Positions 33,911 through 43,562 of a DNA stretch of 64,000 bases are shown piece by piece. Source of the stretch: Leptospira kobayashii (lineage in GTDB: Bacteria > Spirochaetota > Leptospiria > Leptospirales > Leptospiraceae); contig NZ_AP025028.1 in the NCBI RefSeq assembly GCF_003114835.2, positions 3,624,001-3,688,000 of the forward strand, given 5' to 3'. A program made the position numbers and the translations under genes. A model generated the notes under the pieces. The model ran no database searches and was not told the origin of the DNA. It saw nothing but the letters and a program-made list of their open reading frames with translations. Each line of letters opens with the position of its first letter. Positions within the stretch are counted from its first letter, which is position 1.

Positions 33911-34772
33911 AAAAGAATGAACCCATAAGAGTATCTATGGTTGCCGTACTATCATATGTTAAATGGTAATGGTAAGTGGCTGTTGTAAAGTGAGTTGTTT
34001 TCGTAGTATGACCGTGTAAAGAATCCAAATCACTCGGAGTAAAATCGTCTGTTGTCGTAGTTGTAGCATTATCACATTTTTTACCGTAGATAGCATATCC
34101 GTCCAAAATGATTCCCACTAGATTCGCATCATTATTTGTAATCTTGGAAGCTCCGGCGTGGTGATGATAAAGACCGGTATTCTGAGGATGGCCACCGTAG
34201 TTGTCGAAAGTCAATGCTTCTACAGCCAAAGTATCCGGCGGAGCCGCAGCATTATTAAAAATGGCAAGTCCGTTCACAGTAATACCGATGGAAACCAAAC
34301 CACCTTGTGTACTAACTGTACCGGTTCCTTTCGAAGGAGCAGATGGAATTGTATATACGAGTTTTTGCGAAGAAGTTGTGTTCGGGTTTGGGCCTGTAGT
34401 CGTTCTTGCTTCGTACAATGGAGAAGATGTACCGTAATACGAACTCTTTGTATTGGGGACGTTTTGAGATTTAAAAACATAATTGGAACCGGAAACATAA
34501 CCGGTGGCACATTTGAAATTATCTTTGATCCAGGAAGGAAGTGCAGCATCCATACAGGTTGTTACACCTGTCACGCAACCGGTCGAAGCATCCAAAGTGG
34601 CAGTGCTATTAGAAACGGTCACACCAGTTGTCGCAGCCGAGCCGTTGCAAGTACCCGAACTATTTGCTACATAAGCTAGAGCAAGGAGCGAAGAATTATC
34701 TTCTTTTTCCTTTTTTTTACAGGTTCCGAATGCCAAACCAACAAGTAACATTATAATGATCGTACGATTCAT
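33882..34772 (-). CDS. YHYH-domain lipoprotein
   Basis: The 296-residue protein has a lipobox (AFGTC, Cys18), a Ser/Thr/Asn-rich disulphide region (Cys 42, 66, 73, 88) and a C-terminal YHYH domain. The latter contains LYHHHAG at 201-207, LVGIILDGYAIYGKKCD at 218-234, LHGHTTKTTHF at 252-262 and YHYH at 267-270. The domain's His clusters look like a metal site, and the operon partner SCO suggests copper, but neither is proven. First gene of the operon, with its promoter in 34773-34881. Confidence 0.85.
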   Translation of the reverse strand: MNRTIIIMLLVGLAFGTCKKKEKEDNSSLLALAYVANSSGTCNGSAATTGVTVSNSTATLDASTGCVTGVTTCMDAALPSWIKDNFKCATGYVSGSNYVFKSQNVPNTKSSYYGTSSPLYEARTTTGPNPNTTSSQKLVYTIPSAPSKGTGTVSTQGGLVSIGITVNGLAIFNNAAAPPDTLAVEALTFDNYGGHPQNTGLYHHHAGASKITNNDANLVGIILDGYAIYGKKCDNATTTTTDDFTPSDLDSLHGHTTKTTHFTTATYHYHLTYDSTATIDTLMGSFFYGNKGSVSN

Positions 34773-34881
34773 ATTTTCTCCTTTTCCGTATCCTATATAG
34801 GACGATCGGAAATTATTTCATTCTCAACAATTTATTTCACAATACCACAATATTGTAGTTTATTTCGCCCGAACCAATCGG

Positions 34882-36027
34882 CTAAGACTCATTTTTTTTG
34901 TTTTTTTCTGAAAAATAAAGGGAAGGAGTGCTTCCGGTGATCCTCTTAAAGGAATCATTAAAAGTGGATTTCGAATTAAAACCAACCTGAAAAGCCAAGT
35001 TCAGAAAGTTCGGTTTTTCTTCTCCCGAAGACTCCAATAACACGATGAATTCACGAATCCTGTATTCATTTACAAAATAATAAAAGTTCGTTCCCAGAAC
35101 TTCGTTCAATGCCTGGGTGATATGTGCTCTGGGAAGATTCAACTGATCCGCCAACTCATCCAAAGAAAACTCGCTGGCTAGATAGGGTTTTCTTACATCC
35201 ATACAATCTTTCACTGCATGGACATAGTTTTTCAGCTTTTCAATTTCCAATCCGGACTTTTCGTATTTCCTTTTTTTAACAGCTGCAGGAAACGAAAAAC
35301 TTTGCCCGAGAAGCCAAGCGGAATGGATCATGCTTTGGCGCACTCCGAACACGGAAAAAAGAATCGTAAATACCAGTATATCATAGCCACGAATGGGAGG
35401 TAAAAACAAACCGGAAAACCGTTCAGATTGTCCGTTTATGAAACCTGAGATCGCATGGTATAAAACAATCAATATGGCAAGACAGATGATTGCTTTTAAC
35501 CAATTGAATTGTATCGATTCAATGATAGGATTTGACATTTCACTCTCTACTTTGTTGATCTTGTGCAAACTCAAGATCGAATAAAAAAGAAATGAGAAAA
35601 AAGTGAGTCTCTTTAAAACAAGATTCTCCCGGCCGAAGAAGAGGTCATAATATTCTTCAGTACGAAATGTATCTTCGAAAATATACAGAGAGAAAAAGAA
35701 AACCACGGAAAGGAGATAAGGAATAAAATGGACTGTATCCGTCTTTTGTATCCGAACTCCGAAAATATCTTTTAGATAAAGAAAGAATAAAGGTCCGAAA
35801 AGAAGTTGCGAAATGTGGAAAAAATCAAAGTAATCCTGCCCAAAATGCCTCCTTAGCAGATGTGCTATGTGCAAGCAACTCAAGGAAATCAAAAATAAAG
35901 CAAACCATCGATCGAAAGAAAACCGCGGCCTTTTCAAACAAAGAATCAGGATCGAAAAAATAGTGATCGTAAGTGAAATCACCGGGATAGGAAACCGAGG
36001 AGGGCCGGGAGGAAATACGGGAGGCAT
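34882..36027 (-). CDS. membrane-bound AraC-family transcriptional regulator
   Basis: The 381-residue protein has seven or so N-terminal membrane helices (about 10-245) and a C-terminal AraC DNA-binding domain (about 275-375): LASEFSLDELADQLNLPRAHITQALNEVLGTNFYYFVNEYRI and LAFQVGFNSKSTFNDSFKRITGSTPSLY. A membrane sensor fused directly to an AraC domain is known in Leptospira and Bacteroidetes. The target may be the adjacent YHYH operon or kinases; not shown by the sequence. Confidence 0.87.
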   Translation of the reverse strand: MPPVFPPGPPRFPIPVISLTITIFSILILCLKRPRFSFDRWFALFLISLSCLHIAHLLRRHFGQDYFDFFHISQLLFGPLFFLYLKDIFGVRIQKTDTVHFIPYLLSVVFFFSLYIFEDTFRTEEYYDLFFGRENLVLKRLTFFSFLFYSILSLHKINKVESEMSNPIIESIQFNWLKAIICLAILIVLYHAISGFINGQSERFSGLFLPPIRGYDILVFTILFSVFGVRQSMIHSAWLLGQSFSFPAAVKKRKYEKSGLEIEKLKNYVHAVKDCMDVRKPYLASEFSLDELADQLNLPRAHITQALNEVLGTNFYYFVNEYRIREFIVLLESSGEEKPNFLNLAFQVGFNSKSTFNDSFKRITGSTPSLYFSEKNKKNES

Positions 36028-36069
36028 TAAATAAACCGATTTAAGTTCAAAATGAAAATTTGCTATAAT

Positions 36070-38433
36070 TTATTTCAAAACAGATAAGATCGTTTCCACA
36101 AGCTCTTCCCGTCGGAGCAATTTGGAAAAATAATAAGGCACAATTTCTTCCAAACCTTCTTCTTGCAAAAATTTTTTCCCTCCTGATAAAGGAGCATCGG
36201 AGCTGATCAGAATGATAGGTATATCCCTATCTTCCTTGACAGCCTCCCATTCATGGACAAAAGAAATCCCGTCCATAATCGGCATATGTTTATCCGTTAC
36301 GATGACATTGGGTGTAATTCTAGTTAAATGATCGAGGGCATCTTCTCCGTTTTTTGCTTCGATGACGATCCACTTTTTACGCCTTAACTCTTCCGCAAGT
36401 TCGTTTCTAAACTGATCCGAATCATCTACAAGAAGTATTGATTTTAAGGTGTCCGATAATAAAATTTCGAATTTGGAACCTTTTCCTATTTCACTCTTGA
36501 TTTTCAGTTTTCCAAAATGGGCTTCCAAAATGGTTTGAGATAATTTTAAACCGAGCCCTGTACCCAACTCCCCCTCTGTGCCTGCTCTACTTTTCGGCTG
36601 ACCTTCCGCAGTAATCTGATATATTTGGTCGGCATCCATTCCCATTCCGTGATCAACAACTTCAATGGAAATCCACCCGTTATATGACTTCTCAAAGATT
36701 TCGATTTTCGAACCCTTAAAGGAAAACTTGATGGAATTGGTAATGATATTTTTAAACACCTCTTCCAATAAGATACGATCCCCGATGATAAAATTATCCT
36801 TTGTCAGATTGAGCTCAATATTTACGTCCTTGAGAGAAGTGATCGGCTGCAAAGTTTTGATGATATCTTCCAGGAGATCTTTTACGGAAAAAACAATCGG
36901 ATGCAATCGAATCCCGTCGGAATCGAATCGACTAACATCGAGTAATTGCTTGATCATCCTAAGCGAATTTTGAATCCCGTCTTTGCATAAATCAACAATC
37001 CTATGTTTTTCCACCTTTTCCATAGAGTCGATATTATGTTTCATCAGATCCAATATCTGACTCACTCCCACCAGAGGTGAACGCAAGTCATGCGATAGTA
37101 ATGAAATGAAATTTGCTTTCCAACGGTTTGCTTTTTCCAATTCGGAAGTTCTTTCTTTAACCTTATGCTCCAAATCTTCATTACTTCGAAATAGGGTTCG
37201 TGAAATTTCTTCTTCCCGTTTAAATACCTGAATGAAGGAACGGGTCAGAATGTACGTCTGAGGAGTGAAGAAAAAGAAAAGAGTATAAAGTCCGATATAG
37301 GGAATAGGATTGATAAAATTAAATGTCCCTAACACTTCCAAGGTAATTGTAACGGAGGGAAGGATCAAACTGAATAGAAAAGGGATACTATTCTTCTTGC
37401 CTTGTATGACGGAGCGAAATACAAAAATGACCGCAGTGAATATCAAACCCAAACTGAAAAAAGAAAAATACTTATTTATACCCCAAAAGGTTCGAATCGG
37501 TAAAAAGATGGCAACTGCACTCGCAACAAAGCCGTAAATAAGCCCTGTCCATAATGCCCATTTGTCGTTTTTAGTTCCGAACAGATAATAGATCACTCCG
37601 CTGCATCCTGCAACAATCAATGCAAAACTGACGCGCCCTGCCCGAATGAAGGTAAGACACCAAGAGTCGGAAAAAAGATCGAATAGAATTTTTTGTTCCG
37701 CAAGACCGATCCGCGTATAGATCACTCCTAAAAAAACAATCGCAAGGCATAAAGAAGCAAGTTCCGTTTTGCGGGCAAAGTAAATCAGTATATGATATAA
37801 ACTTAAAAAGAACAGTATGGCCGAAATAACCCAATTCAAAACTCTTTCACTCATTATGCGGGAATAAATGGATGCGGGTCTGCCGATACTGATTAAATCA
37901 TGAATGCCTGCGTTCCTATCATAAAAATTCGCAACTTGAATCTGAATCTTTAAAATCTTATTTATATTCTTAACGGGAATCAATGCTGATTTTAGAGAAG
38001 GTGAACTGCTTTCAGGATTGGACCCCATGACTCCCCCTTCATGGACAAACTCACCGTTTAAAAAAAGTTTGTAACTTGTATATATGCCCGGAAGAGAAAG
38101 AACCAAATCCTCCTTTTCCTCAGGCAAAATAACAGTTAGGCGGTAAGTTGCGAAACCAAAACTAGGCAGAGGATTACCGAATTCTTCCAGGCTAGTCCAG
38201 GATTTGGGAGAAGAAACATAACGAACACGATCGGGTTTTTCTTCGGTAGGTTCCAAAAAATCCTGCCAATAAAATTCCCAGTCGCCTTTTAAATCTACAC
38301 TTTCCTGAAAATCCCAAAGGCTTAAATCCAAAACACCTAACTCGGCGGAAGGAGTTACAACCGGACTACAAGATCCGAAAGCCAATAACAAACTAAGCGG
38401 AAGAATAAATTTTATTAATGTGCGAAAATACAA
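36070..38433 (-). CDS. hybrid histidine kinase with 7TMR-DISM sensor (copy 1)
   Basis: The 787-residue protein has lipobox-like FGSC, an extracytoplasmic jelly-roll domain (about 35-185; VDLKGDWEFYW, LPSFGFATYRLTV), seven helices (about 198-405), a coiled coil, HisKA with H448 (SHDLRSP), HATPase (GMGMDADQ, GTGLGLKLS) and a C-terminal receiver with Asp714 (TDKHMPIMDG) and Lys771. It autophosphorylates on H448 and can pass the phosphate to its own receiver. TTG start directly follows the stop of copy 2. Paralogue of the adjacent gene. Confidence 0.9.
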   Translation of the reverse strand: MYFRTLIKFILPLSLLLAFGSCSPVVTPSAELGVLDLSLWDFQESVDLKGDWEFYWQDFLEPTEEKPDRVRYVSSPKSWTSLEEFGNPLPSFGFATYRLTVILPEEKEDLVLSLPGIYTSYKLFLNGEFVHEGGVMGSNPESSSPSLKSALIPVKNINKILKIQIQVANFYDRNAGIHDLISIGRPASIYSRIMSERVLNWVISAILFFLSLYHILIYFARKTELASLCLAIVFLGVIYTRIGLAEQKILFDLFSDSWCLTFIRAGRVSFALIVAGCSGVIYYLFGTKNDKWALWTGLIYGFVASAVAIFLPIRTFWGINKYFSFFSLGLIFTAVIFVFRSVIQGKKNSIPFLFSLILPSVTITLEVLGTFNFINPIPYIGLYTLFFFFTPQTYILTRSFIQVFKREEEISRTLFRSNEDLEHKVKERTSELEKANRWKANFISLLSHDLRSPLVGVSQILDLMKHNIDSMEKVEKHRIVDLCKDGIQNSLRMIKQLLDVSRFDSDGIRLHPIVFSVKDLLEDIIKTLQPITSLKDVNIELNLTKDNFIIGDRILLEEVFKNIITNSIKFSFKGSKIEIFEKSYNGWISIEVVDHGMGMDADQIYQITAEGQPKSRAGTEGELGTGLGLKLSQTILEAHFGKLKIKSEIGKGSKFEILLSDTLKSILLVDDSDQFRNELAEELRRKKWIVIEAKNGEDALDHLTRITPNVIVTDKHMPIMDGISFVHEWEAVKEDRDIPIILISSDAPLSGGKKFLQEEGLEEIVPYYFSKLLRREELVETILSVLK

Positions 38434-40875
38434 TTATTGATCCCAATGAGTGAAAGCTAATATTTTTTCCACTAAGTCTTTTTTACTATATAGTTTAGAT
38501 AAATAAAAGAGAATCGCATTTTCGAGACCTTCTTCTTCCAGGAATTTCCTGCTGTTAAAAAAAGGTGCATCGGAACTTAACATAATGATCGGAATTTTTT
38601 TCTCTTCCTTTATGGCTTCCCATTCATGAACAAAAGAAATTCCATCCATAATCGGCATGTGTTTGTCGGTCACAATCATATTCGGAGTGATTCTTGACAA
38701 ATGATCCAATGCTTCTTCTCCGTTCTTTGCTTCCAAAACGATCCATTTTTTACGTCTCAATTCTTCAGCCAAATCAGATCTGAAATTATCGGAATCGTCC
38801 ACAAGTAAAATCGATCTAGTGACATTGGATAATAACACTTCGAATTTGCTACCTTTGCCTGGAGCACTGGATATTTTCAATTTTCCAAAATGGGCTTCCA
38901 AAATAGTTTGAGATAATTTCAAACCGAGTCCTGTTCCTAATTCTCCTTTGGTTCCGTGTTGGCTTTTCGGTGTTTCATCTCTTGAGATTTGATCCAATTG
39001 TTCGGAATCCATTCCAATACCATAATCAATTACCTGAATTGAAATCCATTGATCATCGATTGTTTGGACAACATCGACTGCCGAACCTGAATAAGAATAC
39101 TTAATCGCATTTATGATGATATTCTTTAGCACTTCTTCCAAAAGTATTTTATCGCCGATAAGCTTCGGATTTTGATTCATCTTCAACCGAATATCGATTT
39201 CTTTCACTGTCGCAACCGACTCGATCGTTCGAATCACGTCATCGAACAATTCATCCAAATAAAACAAAGTAGGCTGTAATCTTATTCCTTCGGAATCAAA
39301 ACGACTCACATCTAATAATTGTTTTATCATCCTGAGGGAATTTTGAATTCCGGAGCGGCATAAATCTAAAAACTTCTGCTTCTCCTGATTTTCCATTGAA
39401 TCGAAGTTATATTGAATGATTTCCAATATCTGGCTCACTCCGATTAAAGGAGAACGCAAATCATGAGATAATAGAGAAATGAAATTCGACTTCCAACGGT
39501 TTGCTTTTTCCAATTCGAAAGTCCGTTCTTTGACTTTTTTTTCCAAATCCTCGTTACTGCGGAGAACCGCACGGGAAACTTCTTCTTCTCTTTTGAATAT
39601 AGCGATAAACGATCTGGTGAGTATGATGGATTGCGGAATAAAAAATAAAAATATTCCGTAAGCTCCGATCGGCCTGATACCCGGTATTGCATTTTGGAAA
39701 TAAAGTAGGTCATGAATCCCTACAATTGAAGTTAGTGCAAAACTCGTAAGATACAAAAGGCTGTTCTTTTTACCTTCGATGACCGCCCTAACAATATAGA
39801 GAATTCCTATAAATAAGTACGCGCTCATTATCATCTCGAACGGTTCGGAAACTTTCGCCATATATTTATTTGGTGAAATAATAACGGCTAACGCATGGAC
39901 GGAGCAATATATCGTTGCAATCCGGAAAACAAACGTTTCTCTTTTATAATAAAATAGGTAATATACGACAGCACTTCCGAAGTACAAAATGAACGGTAAT
40001 ATCAGTTTTGATATTCGGATCAGAACCATACACCAGGAATCCGGCAAAGAACCGTATAGATTCCTCGGCTCACTCAAAGATAGAGTGATAATAACGATAC
40101 ATATATACAATAACCCCAAGTGCAAAGATGCAATCTCGGTTTTCCGAATAATATAAATGCAGATGTGGTACACACTCAACATAAATAGAAATATGATAAC
40201 AACCCAATTCAAAACCACCGAACCCATATATGAGTCGTAAATATTCGATATGGTTCCGACCCGAATCAGTTCTTTCATACCTGCAATCGTATGTACATAA
40301 TTGGCAACTTGAACCTGAATCCGAACGGTTTTACCAGTCCTCTCCAAAGGACAGATTTTGATTTTATAGGAAGGACGAAAATGATCTTCATCGGTTCCTA
40401 CCATTCCGTTTTCGTGAATCAGTTTTCCATCTACGAAGAGACGATAAGAAGTATGCATTACCGGCATGGAAATTGCGATTTGTTCTTTTAAATCAGGTAA
40501 GACCAAAGTCAAACGATATGTCGCATACCCGAAGCTGGGAAGTGATCTCCCCTTTTCTTTTAAACTGGTCCAATGATTGCCTGCCAGAGAGTATTGTAAC
40601 TTTTCAGGCCTTTCTTCCTCAGGTTCCAGTAGTTCATTCCAATAAAATTCCCAATTGCCTCTGAGTTCCAAATTTTTTTCTTTCAGAGGAAAATTACCGG
40701 CATCCAAAACTCCTTTTTGAGCAATGGGAGGATGATAAACCTCTTCTCTGCAAGATCCCAGACAAATTGAAAAGGACAGAAATAAGAAAACTTTTATGTA
40801 CGTGTGAAATTCCTTTGACGTAAAACCTACTTGGGATCGACTTAGGAGTCTTATACGGCGAGTTAGAAAATACAC
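38434..40875 (-). CDS. hybrid histidine kinase with 7TMR-DISM sensor (copy 2)
   Basis: The 813-residue protein has the same domain order as its downstream neighbour and long near-identical stretches (FISLLSHDLRSPL, SLRMIKQLLDVSRFDS, VTDKHMPIMDGISFVHEWEA), so the pair arose by tandem duplication. The sensor parts are more diverged than the kinase cores. The GTG start at 40875 abuts the GTG start of the divergent response regulator; a start nearer the leader KVFLFLSFSICLGSC cannot be excluded. Signal unknown. Confidence 0.88.
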   Translation of the reverse strand: MYFLTRRIRLLSRSQVGFTSKEFHTYIKVFLFLSFSICLGSCREEVYHPPIAQKGVLDAGNFPLKEKNLELRGNWEFYWNELLEPEEERPEKLQYSLAGNHWTSLKEKGRSLPSFGYATYRLTLVLPDLKEQIAISMPVMHTSYRLFVDGKLIHENGMVGTDEDHFRPSYKIKICPLERTGKTVRIQVQVANYVHTIAGMKELIRVGTISNIYDSYMGSVVLNWVVIIFLFMLSVYHICIYIIRKTEIASLHLGLLYICIVIITLSLSEPRNLYGSLPDSWCMVLIRISKLILPFILYFGSAVVYYLFYYKRETFVFRIATIYCSVHALAVIISPNKYMAKVSEPFEMIMSAYLFIGILYIVRAVIEGKKNSLLYLTSFALTSIVGIHDLLYFQNAIPGIRPIGAYGIFLFFIPQSIILTRSFIAIFKREEEVSRAVLRSNEDLEKKVKERTFELEKANRWKSNFISLLSHDLRSPLIGVSQILEIIQYNFDSMENQEKQKFLDLCRSGIQNSLRMIKQLLDVSRFDSEGIRLQPTLFYLDELFDDVIRTIESVATVKEIDIRLKMNQNPKLIGDKILLEEVLKNIIINAIKYSYSGSAVDVVQTIDDQWISIQVIDYGIGMDSEQLDQISRDETPKSQHGTKGELGTGLGLKLSQTILEAHFGKLKISSAPGKGSKFEVLLSNVTRSILLVDDSDNFRSDLAEELRRKKWIVLEAKNGEEALDHLSRITPNMIVTDKHMPIMDGISFVHEWEAIKEEKKIPIIMLSSDAPFFNSRKFLEEEGLENAILFYLSKLYSKKDLVEKILAFTHWDQ

Positions 40876-41472
40876 GTGGAATCCATAAAAATTGCTATCT
40901 TAGAAGATCATTCCGTAGTTACCGAAGGAATCATATCCGTTTTAAAAACCAATCCATTCTTTCCGATTGTAGGAGAATTTCGTACAGGTGAGGAATTACT
41001 GCGCTTTTTAGAAAAACGAGAAGTGGATTTTTTACTTCTGGACATCGATTTACCCGACTGCAACGGACTCGATATCCTCAAGGAAGTAAAGGAAAAGTAT
41101 CCCAAAACCAAAGTAGTCATTTTCTCTCTCCATGGCAGCCGAGTTTATGTTGAAGATGCAATCCGTTTGAAAGCCGACGGGTATATGATCAAATCCGATC
41201 CAATTTCCCACCTACCATCTGTTATACAGGCAGTAATGCGTGGCGAAAAATATATTTCGGAAGGAGTCAGTAAAGAGACCTTACCGTTTTCACCGTTCCA
41301 AATCGAGATCATCAATCTACTCATCCAAGGGCTATCCCAAAACGAAGTGGCTGAAAAAATTCAAAAATCAAGAAAAACCGTAGAATACCACCTCAACCAA
41401 ATGCGCACAAAATTCGCATGTAAAAACAATAACGAACTTATTTCCAAATACCAAAAAGAAATACAAAAATAG
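40876..41472 (+). CDS. NarL/FixJ-family response regulator
   Basis: The 198-residue protein has a receiver domain with the acidic pair E10-D11, phosphoacceptor Asp56 (LLLDIDLPDCNG) and a Lys near 105 (MIKSDP), then a LuxR-type helix-turn-helix (FQIEIINLLIQGLSQNEVAEKIQKSRKTVEYHLNQMRTKFACKNN). It starts at GTG, divergent from and abutting the hybrid kinase gene, and is a plausible phosphorelay partner of one or both kinases. Confidence 0.88.
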   Translation: MESIKIAILEDHSVVTEGIISVLKTNPFFPIVGEFRTGEELLRFLEKREVDFLLLDIDLPDCNGLDILKEVKEKYPKTKVVIFSLHGSRVYVEDAIRLKADGYMIKSDPISHLPSVIQAVMRGEKYISEGVSKETLPFSPFQIEIINLLIQGLSQNEVAEKIQKSRKTVEYHLNQMRTKFACKNNNELISKYQKEIQK

Positions 41473-41516
41473 TTTTCTAGTAATTTATTCAGATACTGTT
41501 AAGATATATTTGTCTT

Positions 41517-42029
41517 ATGAAACATATATATCTATTGAGACATGCAAAATCCGAATGGGACGAACCCTTTCAAAAGGACGAAGAAAGAGGACTTTCCGAA
41601 CGGGGCAAAAAACAAACGAAAGCATTGCGGTCCTTTCTTTTGGATTTTGGAATCAATGTGGATTCCGTTCTTGTTTCTCCCGCAGAACGCGCCCTCAAAA
41701 CCTATCAAAATTTGCGGAAAGAAATCCTGCGTCTGCCCAAACCGGACATTCGGGACTCTATTTATGAAGCAGAGGAAGAGGATCTTCTTTTCCTTTTGCA
41801 TGGAATTCCGAATACTGTCCGGTCGGTTATGATCGTCGGGCACAATCCCGGACTGGAAAACTTGGCATCCAGCCTTCTTTACGGACAATCGACACCCAGC
41901 CGGTTTCACAAATTTCCCACCGCAAGTTTTTTAGGACTTAGTTATTCCGGAGAAGATTGGAAAAATTTGGATTGGGGAACATGTCACTTGCAGGTATTCT
42001 GGATACCGGGGCATTTAGGAAAGGAATGA
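41517..42029 (+). CDS. sixA: SixA-type histidine phosphatase
   Basis: The 170-residue protein belongs to the histidine phosphatase superfamily: catalytic RHAKS at 8-12, ERALKTYQNL with the supporting Arg, and VGHNPGLENLASSL with the second His. SixA proteins remove phosphate from histidine phosphotransfer domains, so a link with the neighbouring kinases is tempting but unproven. Its stop overlaps the hpt start (ATGA). Confidence 0.87.
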   Translation: MKHIYLLRHAKSEWDEPFQKDEERGLSERGKKQTKALRSFLLDFGINVDSVLVSPAERALKTYQNLRKEILRLPKPDIRDSIYEAEEEDLLFLLHGIPNTVRSVMIVGHNPGLENLASSLLYGQSTPSRFHKFPTASFLGLSYSGEDWKNLDWGTCHLQVFWIPGHLGKE

Positions 42030-42553
42030 AGGCATTATTTTCAGAAGAAAGAATTCACAATCGTGTAGATGAACTTGGACGGGAAATCTCCAGAGATTTC
42101 CTTGGCAAAGAACTCATATTGATCGGAGTTCTGAACGGGGGGTTTATCTTTACCGCAGACCTATGCCGTTCGATTGCCATCCCTCACGAAATCGATTTTA
42201 TCGGTGCTTCCTCCTACGGAGACGGAAAAGAATCCAGTGGGAAAATCGAATATACTAAATTTCTAAAAAGACCGATCAAAGGTAAATCGGTTCTGATTGT
42301 AGAGGATATAGTCGATACCGGAAGAACTTTGGAATTTTTAGTAAATGATCTGATGAAACATCAGCCTCTTTCCCTTAAGATCGCAGCATTGTTCTGGAAA
42401 AAGGAAAAAGCAAATCCACATTTGCATGTGGATTATTTCGGATTTGAAATCGGAGACGAATATCTGGTAGGTTATGGATTGGATCATGCGGGAATGTACC
42501 GCAACCTACCGTATGTGGCATCTTTGGAACCGAATGATTCTAAAGATGATTAG
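42026..42553 (+). CDS. hpt: hypoxanthine phosphoribosyltransferase
   Basis: From ATG 42026, preceded by AGGAAAGGA and overlapping the sixA stop, the protein is 175 residues. It has LIGVLNGGFIFTADLCR, the PRPP-binding motif VLIVEDIVDTGRTL and YGLDHAGMYRNLPYV, the hood and base contacts of Hpt. It salvages hypoxanthine and guanine to IMP and GMP. A longer frame from 41957 lies inside sixA and is rejected. Its last 14 bases overlap the convergent PstS-like gene. Confidence 0.94.
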   Translation: MKALFSEERIHNRVDELGREISRDFLGKELILIGVLNGGFIFTADLCRSIAIPHEIDFIGASSYGDGKESSGKIEYTKFLKRPIKGKSVLIVEDIVDTGRTLEFLVNDLMKHQPLSLKIAALFWKKEKANPHLHVDYFGFEIGDEYLVGYGLDHAGMYRNLPYVASLEPNDSKDD

Positions 42554-43454
42554 GATCTGCGGAAACTTCCACCTCAGGCATACTTGCACGCAAGTAACCA
42601 GAACGAATGACCGACTCTTGTCCCTTTTCACTCGTTAAAAAAGTTATGAAAGCATCTATCTTATCCCCTTGGTCGGTTTTATAAATCGCGAATAGTTCTC
42701 TTGCCAGACGATACTTCCGATCATATACACTTCGGATCGAAGGAGTTACGTACGGATCGTTTGCCTTTCTGGCATAATCCAAAGATTTAACTTTCGTTTT
42801 ATTGTCTATGATCGCACTCCCCATGCCCATATAACCGATTGCATTCGGATTCGATTCGACGTAGTTTGCAAGTTCGGAGTTGTCCTTAACGATTTTTGCT
42901 GTAGATACTATCTTATTGGATTTGTTTTTTTCAAATTCAGGAATCCCCAAATCTTTTTTACGGAGTATATGATTTTCAAAATAATCCTGTGTTCCCGATT
43001 TATCGTTTCGGATTACGATTTGAATGGGAGCGTCCTGACCACCTACTTCTTTCCAGTTTTGAATCTTTCCTGAAAATATATCCGAAACTTGCTCTAAGTG
43101 CAACTTGGTAGCCGAATTCTTAAGATTTACAACCAAAGCGACTCCATCGTAAGCAACTCTTACCTTTTCCAAGTTTCCGGTTTTACGCAAATCATCGAAT
43201 TCATTTTGATTCAAATCTCTGGACGAAACGGCAATGTCGATTTCTCCCTTACGCAATTTGTCGATTCCCGTTTCGGAACCGCCACCTTCCACAATCACTT
43301 TGATATCGGAATTTGCTTTTTCATATTCTGAACCCAGATACCTCATCATCGCATTCATGGTTTCGGAGCCTGCGATTTTTAAAGATTGTTTTTCCTTACA
43401 CGCGGAAAAAGCCATTGTAATCAAAATGTAACAAAGGATAATGAGGTTTTTCAT
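42540..43454 (-). CDS. PstS-like phosphate-binding lipoprotein
   Basis: From ATG 43454 the protein is 304 residues: lipobox MAFSAC and a periplasmic binding fold with AGSETMNAMM, GGGSETGIDKLRKGEIDIAVSSRDL and RNDKSGTQDYFENHIL, the phosphate-contacting segments of PstS. It probably binds phosphate outside the inner membrane. No pstCAB genes are present in the window, so it either works with a distant transporter or acts alone as a sensor. Confidence 0.87.
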   Translation of the reverse strand: MKNLIILCYILITMAFSACKEKQSLKIAGSETMNAMMRYLGSEYEKANSDIKVIVEGGGSETGIDKLRKGEIDIAVSSRDLNQNEFDDLRKTGNLEKVRVAYDGVALVVNLKNSATKLHLEQVSDIFSGKIQNWKEVGGQDAPIQIVIRNDKSGTQDYFENHILRKKDLGIPEFEKNKSNKIVSTAKIVKDNSELANYVESNPNAIGYMGMGSAIIDNKTKVKSLDYARKANDPYVTPSIRSVYDRKYRLARELFAIYKTDQGDKIDAFITFLTSEKGQESVIRSGYLRASMPEVEVSADPNHL

Positions 43455-43562
43455 GATTAAAATGGAGATGCCCCAAAAATCTTTCCCAGTCAATCGTAAA
43501 AAAGATTCTGTTTTTTACGGAGAACGGATTTATTTTTTTTTATTTCCCCCGATGTTAAAAAC

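Noticed and set aside
34158..34679. 173-codon open frame antisense to the YHYH gene
   Set aside because: Low-complexity shadow frame produced by the Thr/Ser-rich gene on the other strand.
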